From positions 20,978,501 through 21,042,500 of the forward strand of contig CM075344.1 of assembly GCA_037693485.1 (NCBI GenBank): a stretch of 64,000 nt of DNA. Direction: 5' to 3'. Below, one piece after another: positions 38,111 through 50,120 of the stretch (within the stretch, counting starts at the first letter, position 1; each line of letters opens with the position of its first letter). The notes under the pieces are model-generated. The model had not been told where the DNA came from. It saw nothing but the letters and a program-made list of their open reading frames with translations, and made no database searches. Position numbers and translations under genes: made by a program. The stretch is from Kitagawia praeruptora. Taxonomy: Eukaryota; Streptophyta; Magnoliopsida; Apiales; Apiaceae.

Positions 38111-38125
38111 GTTTTTGTACTAGTG

Positions 38126-41100
38126 GGTCACTGAAACAAGTTAGGATAATTAGGTGTAAGTATTTAGGTTAGATGTTAGATGGAACGATTTAGGATAAGA
38201 TTCGCCATACGTTAGTACGACGAGTGCGGTGATGTTATTTGGTATCCCGACATATCGCGCGAGCAGGAATTCGATTTTTGACGAAGTAGTTAATTTGGAG
38301 TCGCTTAAGCTAATTAGACGACCAGAGCTACCAGCTTGGAAGACGCTACGTGTAGACCGTGTGTACGTTCTAGAATTCCATTGCGACTTTAGTTGTATCG
38401 TGAACGTTATAAAAAGTGCGAAAGATTGTAAACAAGATGCGAAATGCGATTACTGGCATGTGTCAGAGGAATGGCGTGATTATTCACTACTAGCCATTAG
38501 CCGTTGATTTTCTTGAATTTATCGACCAAGGAGATTTAACCTTCTTTTTTTTTTTTCTTATTTTGTTAATACCCTATCACCTTTCATAACCAACTATGTT
38601 TCAGTTCATGATGAACTTCTTATATCTGATTTACTTAAACACATTCGTATTCATTTAGAAGTACCTCTATTCCTTTTCTAAAGGTTACTTGATTCAACCG
38701 TATACATATATACTTTGAAACTCTTAAAATTTTTCTATTTTCCGTGAATATTTGATAATCTTTATCCGAACTGGGATGAACAACCCTATGTATGTAGGGG
38801 ATTCAGGGACATCTTATCCTTGTGATAGAAGTCTGGTGGGACGCCACTGATTGTGTTTGTCACGAAAGTACTGAAGGCTGGCCACCTTTTTGTACTATGG
38901 CGGTTGACCTAAGTGACAAATACAACCTGAAAATAGTTCAATGATCATATTGATCTCTCGGTTAAATTCTTTTACAAAATTCTTATCAAACAAAACTCAG
39001 TTCATATTCATACAAGTTAACACCTATATATTTCCATGATTTTTTTTTGTTATAAATCCTTACGATTCCTAAAATTACCAGTGATTGAAAGCAATAAAGA
39101 TGGAAATGATGACATTCTAAGTGGTCCAAGATACATTTATTTCGAGAGAGAATTGGATGATCAGGTTTGAGAATTGACGTTAAAGCAAAGATTGAATATC
39201 AAGTTAGATTATTCTTTGGATCGACAATACACGTACAAGATTCGATAAAACGGAGGACTGAGTATGGATAAGGAGCAGATAACAAGGACACGAGATTATT
39301 AATTCTATTAATTTGTAAGTAGAGTGATGATGAATATAGTTAGAATATGAGAATTATATTAAGGAAAGATTGTTGAGGAAAACTTGTTGTTGCATATTTT
39401 AATTTGGATAGGGAAACAAGAATGTTATGAGATTTTAAATGTTGTGAGATTAATTGTCAAATATATAAATTTTAGAAACGAAGTGGGAAAAGTTTGAGCA
39501 GAGCAGAGTAGAACTGGACAGTTGTTTCGGGAAGATGTCAACAGGAATTGGAACTCTGGATAAAGGAGAAAAGGGATTGTGTTGGAGATAACAATTTAGG
39601 TGAACCTAGTCAAAGGATTTTAAATATATTAAAAGTAAAAGAGATTTGACCAAGATACAATAGAATGGTAAGAAGTGGCCGAATTAGAAATTTGAAGTCC
39701 AATATGATTACAAATAACTTGTTAAGGATCTGGATGTGATGATAGTCAGAAAGTGTTAAGTGTGAATTAGGAGTGGATTAATTAGTTAAATATACAAAGT
39801 ATAGGCAAATTGTGAAAACAAGAATTAGAATTATGATTTTCAAGAGATATATAAGTTGTCTTTCAAGTCAGAAAGCGGATAAAGGAGTTTTAATGAGTAT
39901 GCAGACTAAGAGGTTATTATAATAAGATTTTAAGGTTATTTTATCTATCAGATTTCAGTGGTCAAGATTTCTCGGATATATGATTTGATGAATTACCAGG
40001 ATTATCACCAGACTGAGATATAAAGTTGATTAGTTAATTTCAACCAGGAATGTAATCAGGTTCAAATATTTAAGATCAGAAGACATCACAAGATATTTGA
40101 GAATATAGAAACATGCATATGGTTACTAATTACGAGCTTTGCAATTGGAAGAACTAAAATTTTCAGGATATGATGAAAGGATCAAAATGAATGCCGTGAC
40201 GACGAAGCAGACAAGCAGTAATGAATCGGGAAAGGCCTAAGACGCTAGTGGAGATCGAAAACCGCTCAAGTGTCAGTGCAACCGAATAAACCAGGAAAGA
40301 TTAAATAGGCATTCAATGCTCAAGTAAATGTTCAAAGAATTTGAGAAGTTATAGATGGAAGATTCCAAGGTCTAGATTATTACAGATGAATCATTAGAGG
40401 AAATTGAGAAGTACCAAGATGAGTTGATTGAAGCAAAATATGAAGGAGTGGACTGTAGAAGAATGGGATCGTTCAAGGAAATGAGTGGTGGATGCATATC
40501 TTATTTCGCTTATTCGGTTATTAATAAATGTTGGAGTTATAATGTTCAGAGTTTAAATTTGAGGAATTGTAGAGTATGTAGAGTAATGTTTCGAAGGTTG
40601 ATTTTTCGGGAATTGGATATAGTGAAGTTTAAATGGGTTTTGCAGGTAGTAAGTTAATTATGGGTGATGCATACTTTGCTTTACGTATGTTAAGTTAAGT
40701 GTTGATTTTATCCGATGTTAGAATTACTAGAGCTTAATTGGATTAGAATTTTGATTTGTGAATGGTATTGGAAGGTTGTGACCCCGGGTGGTATCGCGAA
40801 TAAGATATATACGTTTCAAGGTAAATGTTTATTAGTTTCGAAAAGGTTACTCAGTAAAACAATGGGATTAAGGATGGATTGAAGTTTCCCAGTTATTCCC
40901 TCCTCGAGTAACATTGTACGTTGAAAGGGGAGTAAGAATGATTGGGGGATTTCTTGATATTCTTTTTCTCAGAGTTTTATCTTGGGCAATCTGAATTATG
41001 AGTAGCAGCGTGGAAGTGGTATTAATTGTCCTAATCGCGTGGATGTTGTTTTAAAGATTTAATTATTTACATGTGTACTTCAAGCCAAGGCAGATTTCTT

Positions 41101-41493
41101 CGCTTATGTGTTTATTGCGAGTCAAGGTAGGTTTTGTTGTTGTATTGTATATGAATGAATTATTATGGATGATTGGGTCAGAAATGAGGCATTGTGTACA
41201 GGGCATCGTCCATTATACGAATAGGTCATGTCCGATTTTTGGTAGAAAATGATCGTCACGTACGAGTGATAAGTATCTAGAATTAACGAGACATGTAAAC
41301 CAAAAGGTTTAAGTTTATGTTGGAATCTGCGGACTTACAGGACGAGCCTAGCTAGACATGAAATGATATAAATGATGAAATGATATAAAGGAATTCTAGA
41401 ATGAAAGAAATGATTTGGAAATTTAAAGAGAAGTGGTTGAGTAATACCGTCGTTACGTTTTCTTAAGATTGATTCTGAGGACAGAATCCTATT
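38126..41493 (+). other. LARD3 internal region, decayed, no open reading frame of note
   Basis: Continues from 33557 after removal of CACTA-2. The block 38183-38345 (CGATTTAGGATAAGATTCGC, CGACATATCGCGCGAGCAGG) matches LARD2 3796-3960. The block 38810-38950 (GTGGGACGCCACTGATTG, TGGCCACCTTTTTGT, TGATCATATTGATCTCTCGG) matches LARD1 20765-20885, which carries the zinc-knuckle-like vestige. The last 60 bp keep the GATTCTGAGGACAGAATCC motif before the purine tract. The rest is frameshifted and unassigned. Confidence 0.65.
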
Positions 41494-41506
41494 AAAGGGG
41501 GAAGGA
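41494..41506 (+). other. LARD3 polypurine tract
   Basis: AAAGGGGGAAGGA directly precedes the right LTR. Confidence 0.88.
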
Positions 41507-42202
41507 TATAACGCCCTAGAAAGTAGCGAAATTATTATTATTATTGTTTAATTATTTAATATTAAATGTGGATTGTAGGGTGTGAATTTTTTTTTAAAGA
41601 TAAAATTATATGTGACATTGTGTTTACATGTTATATGATGATTTATATGTGAAATGTGGGTCCGTGTATTTTTATTTGAATTTGATGATTAAAATCTATT
41701 TAAATTGTGTATTAGTGAACTTTGTAAATTCTTATAAAATCATCGGAGTATTTAAAAATCCTGAAATCTTTTGTAATATTATCTTTGTATTTTTATTTAG
41801 TTTTAAAAATTATCGGGAGAATTATTTTGGGTGTTTAAGTATTTTTAAAATGATTTTAAGAGTGTTACTGCATTTAAAGGAATCTTATTTGCAAAATTCA
41901 TATTTAATTCATTTTTGATCCTAAAATTATTTTAAAAATATGAGAATGTTTGTAATTTCATAAAATTTATTTTGGAATTTTTAATTTTAAAGTTTCACTT
42001 ATTTTCCATTTAATCTCGATTTTAGAAGTTTTTTAATTGATTTTCAGAATTGAAAATTTCCAAGGTGCACCTATTATTTTCTTATCAAAATTCTAGTAGT
42101 TCTTTTTCTTGGCTTATTGCGTACGCTCAGTTGGGTTTTGGGGGATTCTCTAGAACTCTCCTGATCAATTTCTCTCAACTTCTCTCTAAGACCTTCCATT
42201 GC

Positions 42203-42237
<35 letters not shown>

Positions 42238-45200
42238 TCAGTGTTGTTTCCACTTGGCCGGAGCTTCGACCGCCTATAACTGGAGCTCGGTTGTGAAACT
42301 TTCGAGCTGTGTTCGAGTTCTTCACGCGTCCCTGGCTATGGGTTGGTTCGTATGTGGGATTTATAGTTCTTAGTAGTTCGATTTGTTCAAAACCGAAGAG
42401 GGGTTTTTGGGGTCTTGATGGGTTGTTCATACCGAATTTCTTGATAACTATACATAGTTATATAAGCTGATTTGTGTCTGTTTGTTGTCGAGTTCAGTTT
42501 GGAAATTGGAAATGTTTCCCCAGATTCCGCATATTCTACTGGCCGGATTTTCTCCCGATGTTGGCTGTTATTTTTATGTCCGTTTATTCTAGGAGTGTTG
42601 TTATTACTTTTGAGAATTTGGAAGACAGGGGAGGTTGTGAGAACAGTGTGTGGGTGCGTGGAAGGCTGTGGTTGTGAGGTGGTCTAGTCTGGGATGTGTA
42701 GATGATGTGTGTGGGGTGTGTAAAACTCTTCCCTCGCCCCTGTTTTATCAATGAGGTGGCTGTTTTTCTGTGGGTGTGTTAATGTGAAGCCGTGTGGTAT
42801 GTGTGTGTATCGCTGTATATGTGTGTTCCTGTTCGAGTGATCTTGTGCAACGGTTCATGTACGGATGTCTAAATGATGAGCTGGGTTTGTTGTTGTTGAG
42901 GAAGAATATATTTAATGAAGGAAGAAAAAGGGTGAAGAAAGTAGAGTATAGGGGAGTATGTATGCTGTATTGGAATGGTATGTATGTGTATCAGTAGGTG
43001 AGTTCTTGATGTAGAGATTTCAGGAGGCAAAGAGAGGGTTCGAGAGAAAGTATTTGTGGTCGTATAAGTGTGGTATGGTTATTATTATGTGAGTGGAATG
43101 TAGTTACATGAGTGGGTCTGGTATGCCTTAATAGTATAGTTGTTAAGATTCTGGACAGGTCAAGGTTCTTAAAATTGTAACCAAAATTATGCGAGGTGGT
43201 CGTGTTTGGTTGAATTGAGAAGTGATTGTGTGTAATTATAGATTGCTAAAAATGGGTTGAGTATAAGGATGTACAAGAGAAGATTAAGATTTGTGGATTG
43301 ATATGTTCATAATGTGATACTTTAAATGTTAGTGAGAAAATGTACCAGTAAGAAGCCCGTTGAAAACCAGCATAGGTGTAGATGGAATCTTGAGGGATGA
43401 TAAATTATTGGAGTTGACGAGTGTGCTCGTATAGAGGTTGACAAACATTAAAGGAAAAATGAATGTATATAAAGTAGAGACGGATGAAAAGTGAGAAAAG
43501 AATCGAGATGCTGAAATTCGAAATTCTATGTATTGAGGTACGAATAGGAGGATGGCCAAGAACCAGTGCACGTGTAGATGGAATATAAAGGATGAAGTTA
43601 ATGATCGGGATGACAAGACAAGGATGCTGCATGTAGAGACCGATAATGATAAAGGAAAGATGGATGTATGATCAAAGTAAAGTCAAAGTATAAAGAAGTA
43701 GAGACGAATGTGAAGTGATGAGAAGTTAAAGTGATGAAAAGGGGAACTTCATGTATTGAGGCAAGTTTACTATCCCTCACTTATCGTTCAAGTGATGTGA
43801 AACTGTTTCTATTATTTATATATATTCGTCCGTTCAATTCCTTTCTTGTAATCATCTGTACCGTTCATTTCCATTTTTAAATAGTGTGAACTTGTCTTAT
43901 AAATTAAGCGATGTTTCTTTCAAATCATTTCGCTAGTGCTTAAACTCTTCATTTTTATTGGCAGTGAAATTCTTCTTCTATTAAATTGCAAACACTCATT
44001 TTCAAATTACTTTGTTAATATTTATTTTCCTCACATATTGTTCAGGTGTTGAATTCTTTTAAAATTAATTTAATTCGATAATTCTTGTCTTTATTAATAT
44101 TTTTCAAAGAAAGTTTTCTTCGCATTGTTATAAAATAATTCGAGATTTATATTGTCGTTGAGGCATGTGTTGCTCAGTGACGATTAAAATCGAGAATGAA
44201 TTGAGATCTTCTTATTTATTCAAACTCATTATTGTCAGGCCGGTTTTGGCAGCTAAAGCCTATGAGTGCTTAGCCGACAAGAGTGAGACCTTGAGTAATT
44301 GAGAATTTCTTAAATCTTCGTTGTAACTTCCAAATTATTTATGTTAGTTCAAACTTTGCAACGATATTTTATCAATTAGTAACCTTTGAGATGCGTAGTT
44401 ATAGCTTGTGCAGTAACTCAAATCTTCTTTTGAATTCAGATTCCCTTTATTCCATGATTTCTTTATAATTGTTGTTCAATTTCTAGAATCTAAATAATTG
44501 CTTAGTTGTTTAATTGATTTACGTTTCCTGGTTGATATATGATTCTGTCTTACTGAACCCTACCATGTTTAGCTAAGTCCTTATTGCTGTTGTTCGTGAT
44601 TCTGCATACCCAATGCTTCCCTGAATCTTATTGTTGTATTGTTCATAATTCTTTATAGTAAATGCTCCCCTGTTGAATTTTCAATTACGAGTTGTATTCC
44701 TGGAACGCGAGTTTTCCAGTTATTGGTTGACACAGGGTAGTCGATTGTCCCGACCCCTGGCCTGAGTATTAAAGATAGAATTGGAAGTTTTTATTAAATA
44801 GAAATGTTTTCATGACTGAGGACGCTAGTCAGAGTATGAGTATGATATTTTAGGCCAAAAGAGGCCTTGGATCCAATTGAGTATTTGGATATACCAAGAG
44901 AGTATATCCGGAGTTTTAGTGTGACTGATCATCCACTTTAACTCGTTGCGTCGAAATGAAAAATCCAATTCTAATCTATAATTTGAGTATCCAGTGAACA
45001 TTGATTCTCATCGTTTGACATTGAATTCCCGAGTATCATTATCGATTGATATTATTTGACCTTGAGTTTCGAGTATCAGTTTTGAATAGTTAAAGCCTGG
45101 CTTCTTTGAAGTTATAATGCTTATTTTGGTTGAACAGAACTCTTATCCGTACTAGTTCTTATTGCACCACATTTATGATAAAGTATTAGCCCTCGTGGCA

Positions 45201-45662
45201 ATTTAAAAGTAATATCACAGATTCTTTCACAGTATGAGTTGAAATCCTCTTGTTATCAGTATTGTTTCGATATTGAAATTGTTATCACATTATGCACTTG
45301 CTGAGCATTATTGGCTCACTCTTGCCTTTATTTGTTTTCTCCAGTTAATAGTGAAGTTTAATAGACCTAATAGAGGACAGTGAGTATTGATCTCCGGGCA
45401 GCGAGAAGAGACAGTCGAGTTATGGACTTCGCCAGATAGTGGGTTGAGAATTGTCAAGGTTGGAGGTATAGTTAGACAGTGGTTTGTATATTCACGAAAT
45501 GTATAATATTTTTATTATTCTGAGATTGAGTTGTAATAAGTAATTCGATAGTTTGTTTCATACCATAACCTGTAAGAGATCTTGGTTTAAAGGGTTTTTA
45601 TTATTAATATTGTTTATTGGTTAGTGGCCCCATATCGGTACCCCGGATTTTGGGATGCTACA
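41507..45662 (+). repeat. LARD3 right LTR (uninterrupted)
   Basis: 4,156 bp, TATAACGCCC...GGGATGCTACA, collinear with the left LTR once LARD1 and copia are removed. It includes a TC microsatellite at 42206-42234. Immediately followed by the CCTTG target duplication and the TNP2 exon. Confidence 0.92.
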
Positions 45663-45667
45663 CCTTG

Positions 45668-48600
45668 TGTTATCGAACCAGTGACACTTGAACATCATAA
45701 TATTGCAACCGTTATGATATGTGAGTTTTAGTACTTCTTCTACTCTGCCATAGAAGTTGTCAAGACCCTCTTTATAGCAAGAACCTACAATTTATACTGA
45801 CCTATATGTTATCATATTAGTGCAGGTAATTCATGGAAGACAATCTATTATCATGTGCTTACCTAAGACTAGTACTCCTGAATTTGATGATGTAAGTTCA
45901 TTTGCTTCGGCGCAAAGAAATTTATAACCGTTGGAATGACAGCCGCGATAAGATTGTGCAATTTGCATTGGACCTCTGACTATGTCCTTAAACTTTGTGT
46001 TAAGGTCAGAATCACTTTTTATCTACACACATTATAAGCATCAGGGAATTAAGTACTAGTATTAAAAACATGATTAAAACATACGTACCCTTCTTTCAAA
46101 CCAACTGATAAAATGTTTTTTTGCATATCATTCGAAGATGGCAGGGTCTAGACGTGGCTTCTTTGCGTATGCTAAATCTTCGAATTCCCTAAAAATTTGA
46201 AAAGTTAGAATTTTAGATGATCATATTGCATACTATATATTTCAAACAAAAAGTTAGCAAAAAATAGATATCTCACTAAGTATTTAGCAATTTCTGGCAT
46301 GTTGATCAGACCATAATATCTCACAATATCGAGTTCCTGGTCGGTCAAGATTCTCTGTTTCTCTCTTCCAACTTTACTAGTTGGATGTGTATAAGCTTCT
46401 AGCAAGTCTGGATTGGGGTTCTTCCGCGGGGCCTGAAATTTTCACTTATAAACTATGTAAACAGATCATAAAAGTTAGTTAGCACAAAAATCACAGAAAT
46501 CAAACCTAGCACAAAAATCACACCTCATTGCGCTGTAGTCGATTATGTGCAGTTTCCACGTCTGATTCGAAGTACAATGAACAAAAGTTAGTTAGCTCCT
46601 CCTCGACATAGCATTCTGCCATTGAGCCCTCTACCCTTGCTTTATTTTTTACCGTTAACTTTAACTTACCCAAGTACCTTTCAAAAGGATACATCCAACG
46701 ATACTGGACTGGACCACCAAGCTTGCACTCTGTTGCTAAGTGAATAGGCAAATGCTCCATTGTATCAAAAAAACTAGGTGGAAGAATAAGCTCTAGTTTA
46801 CACAATATATGCACTATGTCCTCCGCCATTTTATCAAGATCTTCTCTCGTCAATGTTGTAGAGCATAAACTTTTGAAAAAATTACACAGCTCAATAATTC
46901 CATCACTAACCTTGTTAGGCAATAAGTCACGAGCCAAAATGGGCATCAATTTTTGAAGAAAAACATGACCATCATGGGATTTTAAACCTCTAAATTGCCC
47001 TTTTTTAAATTTAACTGTCCGGGATAGGTTTGAGCTCCATCCATCTGGAAGTTTCAATTCATCCACCCATTTACATAACTTTTGAACATTTTCCTTTGTA
47101 AGAACAAATGGTGCATCTGGCTTTGTACCATCATCACGAATCCATAACTCCTTCCGTATGCCTAAATGCTTACAATCCTTTCTTGATTTTTCATTATCCT
47201 TTGATTTATCGCTGTCATCCAACACTGTATAAAAAATATTGTCAAATACATTCTTTTCAGTGTGCATGACATCCAAACAATGTCGAAGGTTAAGCTTCTC
47301 CCAGTAAGGAAGCTCCCAAAACATGGCTAAATGAGTCCAATTATGTGTTACCCCAAAACCCACTGGTTTGCGCCATGTTTTCTTTCCATGTGGAAAAAAC
47401 TTAACTCGTTGGACCTGAATCTTTATTTCCAGACCTGAATATCGAGAGGTAACCGCTTTTGTCTCCCGGGAACCATACTTGTAGTTTCTTCTCAAAGGAT
47501 CATTCGATTTTAAAAAAACTCGAGAAGTGCCATAATAACTAGCTTTTCCCCCGTGCTTCAATTGAAATGCTTTAACATCTCCTACACATACTGGACATGA
47601 CATCTTCCCATGAGTTGACCACCCACTAACCTGACCATATGCTGGAAAGTCACTAATTGTCCATAGTAATGCAGCCCTCATCACAAAATTCGAATGCGTT
47701 GATTTGTCATATACTGTTACCACACAGCATTTTTAATTCATCAATTAATGGTCGGAGATAAACATTAAGATCTTTTGCCGGATTTCTATCCCCAGGAATG
47801 ATAAGAGGCATAAATATGAATGGATCTTTCATGCACATAGATGGCGGAAGGTTATACACCACAATGAAAACTGGCCAGACACTGTATTTTCTTGAATGTT
47901 TATTATGAAATGGTTCAAATCCATCAGTTGCAAGACCGAGTCTAACATTACGAACCTCACTTGAAAATGATGGAAATTCCCTGTCAAATCGTTTCCATTC
48001 ATCCCCATCGGCAGGATGAGTTAATTGTCCCTCGATCACATCTCTATTTTTGTACCATCTCATGTATTGTGCTGTATGTTTTGACATGTACGTATAACCT
48101 TTTAAGTCTTGGAGTGAGAGGAAAGTATCTCAAAGTCTTTTTTGCTATCAACGGGCTTTTTACGTCCTTCCGCTTTTTATACCGGTCAACACCACATATG
48201 TCACAACGCAACTTATCAGCATCTGTCTTGTAATATAGCATGCAATCATTCTCACAAGCATCAATCTTTTCATACCCCAAATTTAATTCCTTACCCATAT
48301 TTTTGACATCTTTGTAAGTCTCTGGAAGTGTATGTGGTTTAGGCAAAGCAGACCCAATTAGCTCAAGCAATTCGTCAAAACCTTTTTGACTGCAACCGTT
48401 CTTATTTTTAAAGTGCAGCAACTTCATAACAAATGATAACTTTGTATGTTCTTCATTATTCGGACACAAAGGAACTGAAGCATTCTTCACCAACTTGTAA
48501 AACTCTGAAGCTTCTTGATTTGGATCTTCTTCCACATTTTCAAATTGATCTTGTTCCCCTGCCACATCTCTCAACATTTCAAACACATCGTACTCATCAT

Positions 48601-48916
48601 TATCTTGATTAGTGTTATGATTTAAACTTGTTCCCAAAGAGTAATGAGCATTCCAATTAGATTTTTCTCCATGGAGATCCCATGTAATATACGCCTCAAT
48701 AATACCGAATTGTAACAAGTGCCACTTTAACACATCTTCAGTCCTAAAAGCCTGATTTTTGCATCTCTTGCACGGACATTTTATTAATCCTTCAGGGTGT
48801 TTTTTCTTTTCTGGCTGGACAAATTCAACAAATGAATTCACACCTCTAACATACTCTTCGGATATACCACCCTTACCATCATTCCTACGTCTCATCCAAC
48901 TTCGATCATGAGACAT
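45668..48916 (-). pseudogene. CACTA TNP2-type transposase (CACTA-1), main part, multiply disabled
   Basis: Starts MSHDRSWMRRRNDGKGG at 48916 with the transposase-associated domain (IKCPCKRCKN, WHLLQFGI). A +1 shift near 48090 joins LTPRLKRLY to MSKHTAQYMRWYKNR, the start of the Transposase_21 domain (RLGLATDGFEPF, LRPLIDELK). A second shift near 47715 leads to VTVYDKSTHSNFVMRAALLW, SDFPAYGQVSGWSTHG, LRHCLDVMHTEKNVFDNI and DUF4218 (LPIHLATECKLGGPVQYRWM, YPFERYLGKLK). Introns follow at 46518 (GAG|GTGTGA donor, TTTCAG acceptor near 46432) and near 46270. The next exon (about 46185-46095) has an in-frame TGA after LDPAIFE. The next (about 46018-45860) encodes VRGPMQIAQSYRGCHSNGYK, and the last one here (about 45775-45668) NFYGRVEEVLKL then MMFKCHWFDNTR. 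It stops at the LARD3 insertion and continues at 15340. Transposase that would cut at CACTA ends; not functional here. Confidence 0.92.
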
Positions 48917-49359
48917 CTACAAGTAAAATTTATTAATACTTTGAGTTAGTTATGTTGTTAAATACAGAATTGATGTTATCATTAACATATATACACACTT
49001 ACAATGATCAATACAGAAAATATAGATCAAATAAACAAACAAACTTTAATTTCAACCTAGATTAATACAATGGCAACACATTCATACTAAACACAATGTA
49101 TACTACATAATATGATCAATATATATGTGCAATATATGGACAAGTATGTGTAATTAAATAATGCAATCATAAATCATACTTACCTTTAACTTTGTAGATA
49201 GTTTCAAATCTTAGTGTTTTTAATGTAGGCTCCAAGCTTCCATGATAAAACAGTTATATGTGGGTCTGAGTAAAAAAAGAAGAGGCAGCTAGTCTGAGTA
49301 AAAAAAGAAGAGGCAGCTAAAAGCAAAGCTACAGGAGGATAAAATAAAATTAGGGTTCG
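48917..49359 (-). other. TNP2 upstream region with 28-bp tandem repeat
   Basis: No frame. A 28-bp unit (starts GTCTGAGTAAAAAAAGAAGA) is present twice back to back at 49264-49291 and 49292-49319. As the leader of the leftward TNP2 gene this should hold its promoter, but I assign no elements. Confidence 0.5.
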
Positions 49360-49873
49360 GCTATTATTAACGGACTTCCGTCATATTTAGTTAGCATAAA
49401 ATCAACGGACTTCTGTCGCATTTAGGAGTATATATTCAACAGACATCCGTCGCATTTAGTGTCATATATTCAACGGTTATCCGTCACATTTATCTATTAA
49501 TTACAACGGAGAGCTTCTGTCAATTTTATATTTGAGAGGGAAAAACTCCCGCCAGCTTGTAAAATATTTTAAGAAACCAACAAATTTAATACGACAGATA
49601 TCCGTCAAAAATACTAGTTCCGTCGTATTTATCATGTCCGTCTAATTTACCAAAAAAGAGGGAAAAGATGAAAAAATTTGGCGACCTTTAAATTTGACAG
49701 AATTCTGTCATATATAATTGTTCCGTCATATTTAATTACTCCGTTGTATTTATGAAATGGTTAATTTGACGGACATCTGTCACAATTATATAATCAACGG
49801 TCGTCCGTCATATTTAATTGCCTCAACTTTCCGTTGAATTTGTCCGTCAAATTTACTGTAAATTGTTGTAGTG
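49360..49873. repeat. CACTA-1 right terminus and subterminal repeats
   Basis: The element ends TTGTTGTAGTG at 49873 (CACTACAACAATTT on the minus strand), directly outside the TNP2 start side, as expected. The preceding 500 bp repeat ACGGACATCCGTCGCATTT-type words (AACGGA / TCCGTC in both orientations) at least ten times. The three bases after the end are TCC; the matching target copy would be left of the window. The subterminal words differ from those of CACTA-2, so these are separate families. Confidence 0.85.
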
Positions 49874-50120
49874 TCCCAAATTTTCAAAAAATATAAAATT
49901 ATTTTTTTTGAGATCTTAGCAATAAACAACTAAATTGACTAGTACTAATAACTAGTACTTGTCACAAAACATTATTTCTATTTTCTTAAAAATAATTATC
50001 GACATTTTACAGTGTTCCACTTCATTTTTTAATTTTTAAATATTTTGGTAATAATTAATTTTATTTAAATATTATCAAGAATTTATTTGATTCCGATTTT
50101 AAAAATTTAAAATTTACATA
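49874..50120. other. AT-rich spacer between CACTA-1 end and satellite
   Basis: No gene or clear repeat. ACTAGTACT words near 49940 are the only small dyads noted. Confidence 0.5.

Larger units (their letters stand above)
33558..38125. mobile_element. CACTA-2: non-autonomous CACTA element (4,568 bp) carrying a captured MutS2-type gene
   Basis: The left terminus is CACTAGTACAAAAACT and the right is AGTTTTTGTACTAGTG, a 16-bp perfect inverted repeat. GGT occurs at 33555-33557 and 38126-38128 as the 3-bp target duplication of CACTA elements. Removing element plus one GGT restores continuous LARD3 interior. Both ends carry many copies of a GCGTCTGTT / AACAGACGC word in both orientations (33580-33860 and 37720-38110). 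No transposase domain is present, so movement would need a partner element. Most of the interior is gene-derived sequence with introns (see 34585-37183). Confidence 0.95.
15341..45662 (+). mobile_element. LARD3: large retrotransposon derivative carrying three later insertions
   Basis: Long direct LTRs bound it: left 15341-33529 (interrupted, ~4.2 kb net) and right 41507-45662 (4,156 bp). The 5-bp target duplication CCTTG lies at 15336-15340 and 45663-45667. A primer site (TGGTATCAAAGC) follows the left LTR and a purine tract precedes the right LTR. The net internal region is about 3.4 kb and has no pol frame. Long LTRs with a short non-coding interior match LARDs as described for cereals (LTR ~4.5 kb, interior ~3.5 kb). 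Insertion was into the TNP2 coding sequence of CACTA-1. Both LTRs begin TATAACGCCC, not the canonical TG, and end GCTACA. Confidence 0.92.

Noticed and set aside
46205..46405. A separate small gene at the TNP2 3' side
   Set aside because: It is an internal TNP2 exon (PRKNPNPDLLEAYTHP, REKQRILTDQELDIVRYY) between good splice sites.
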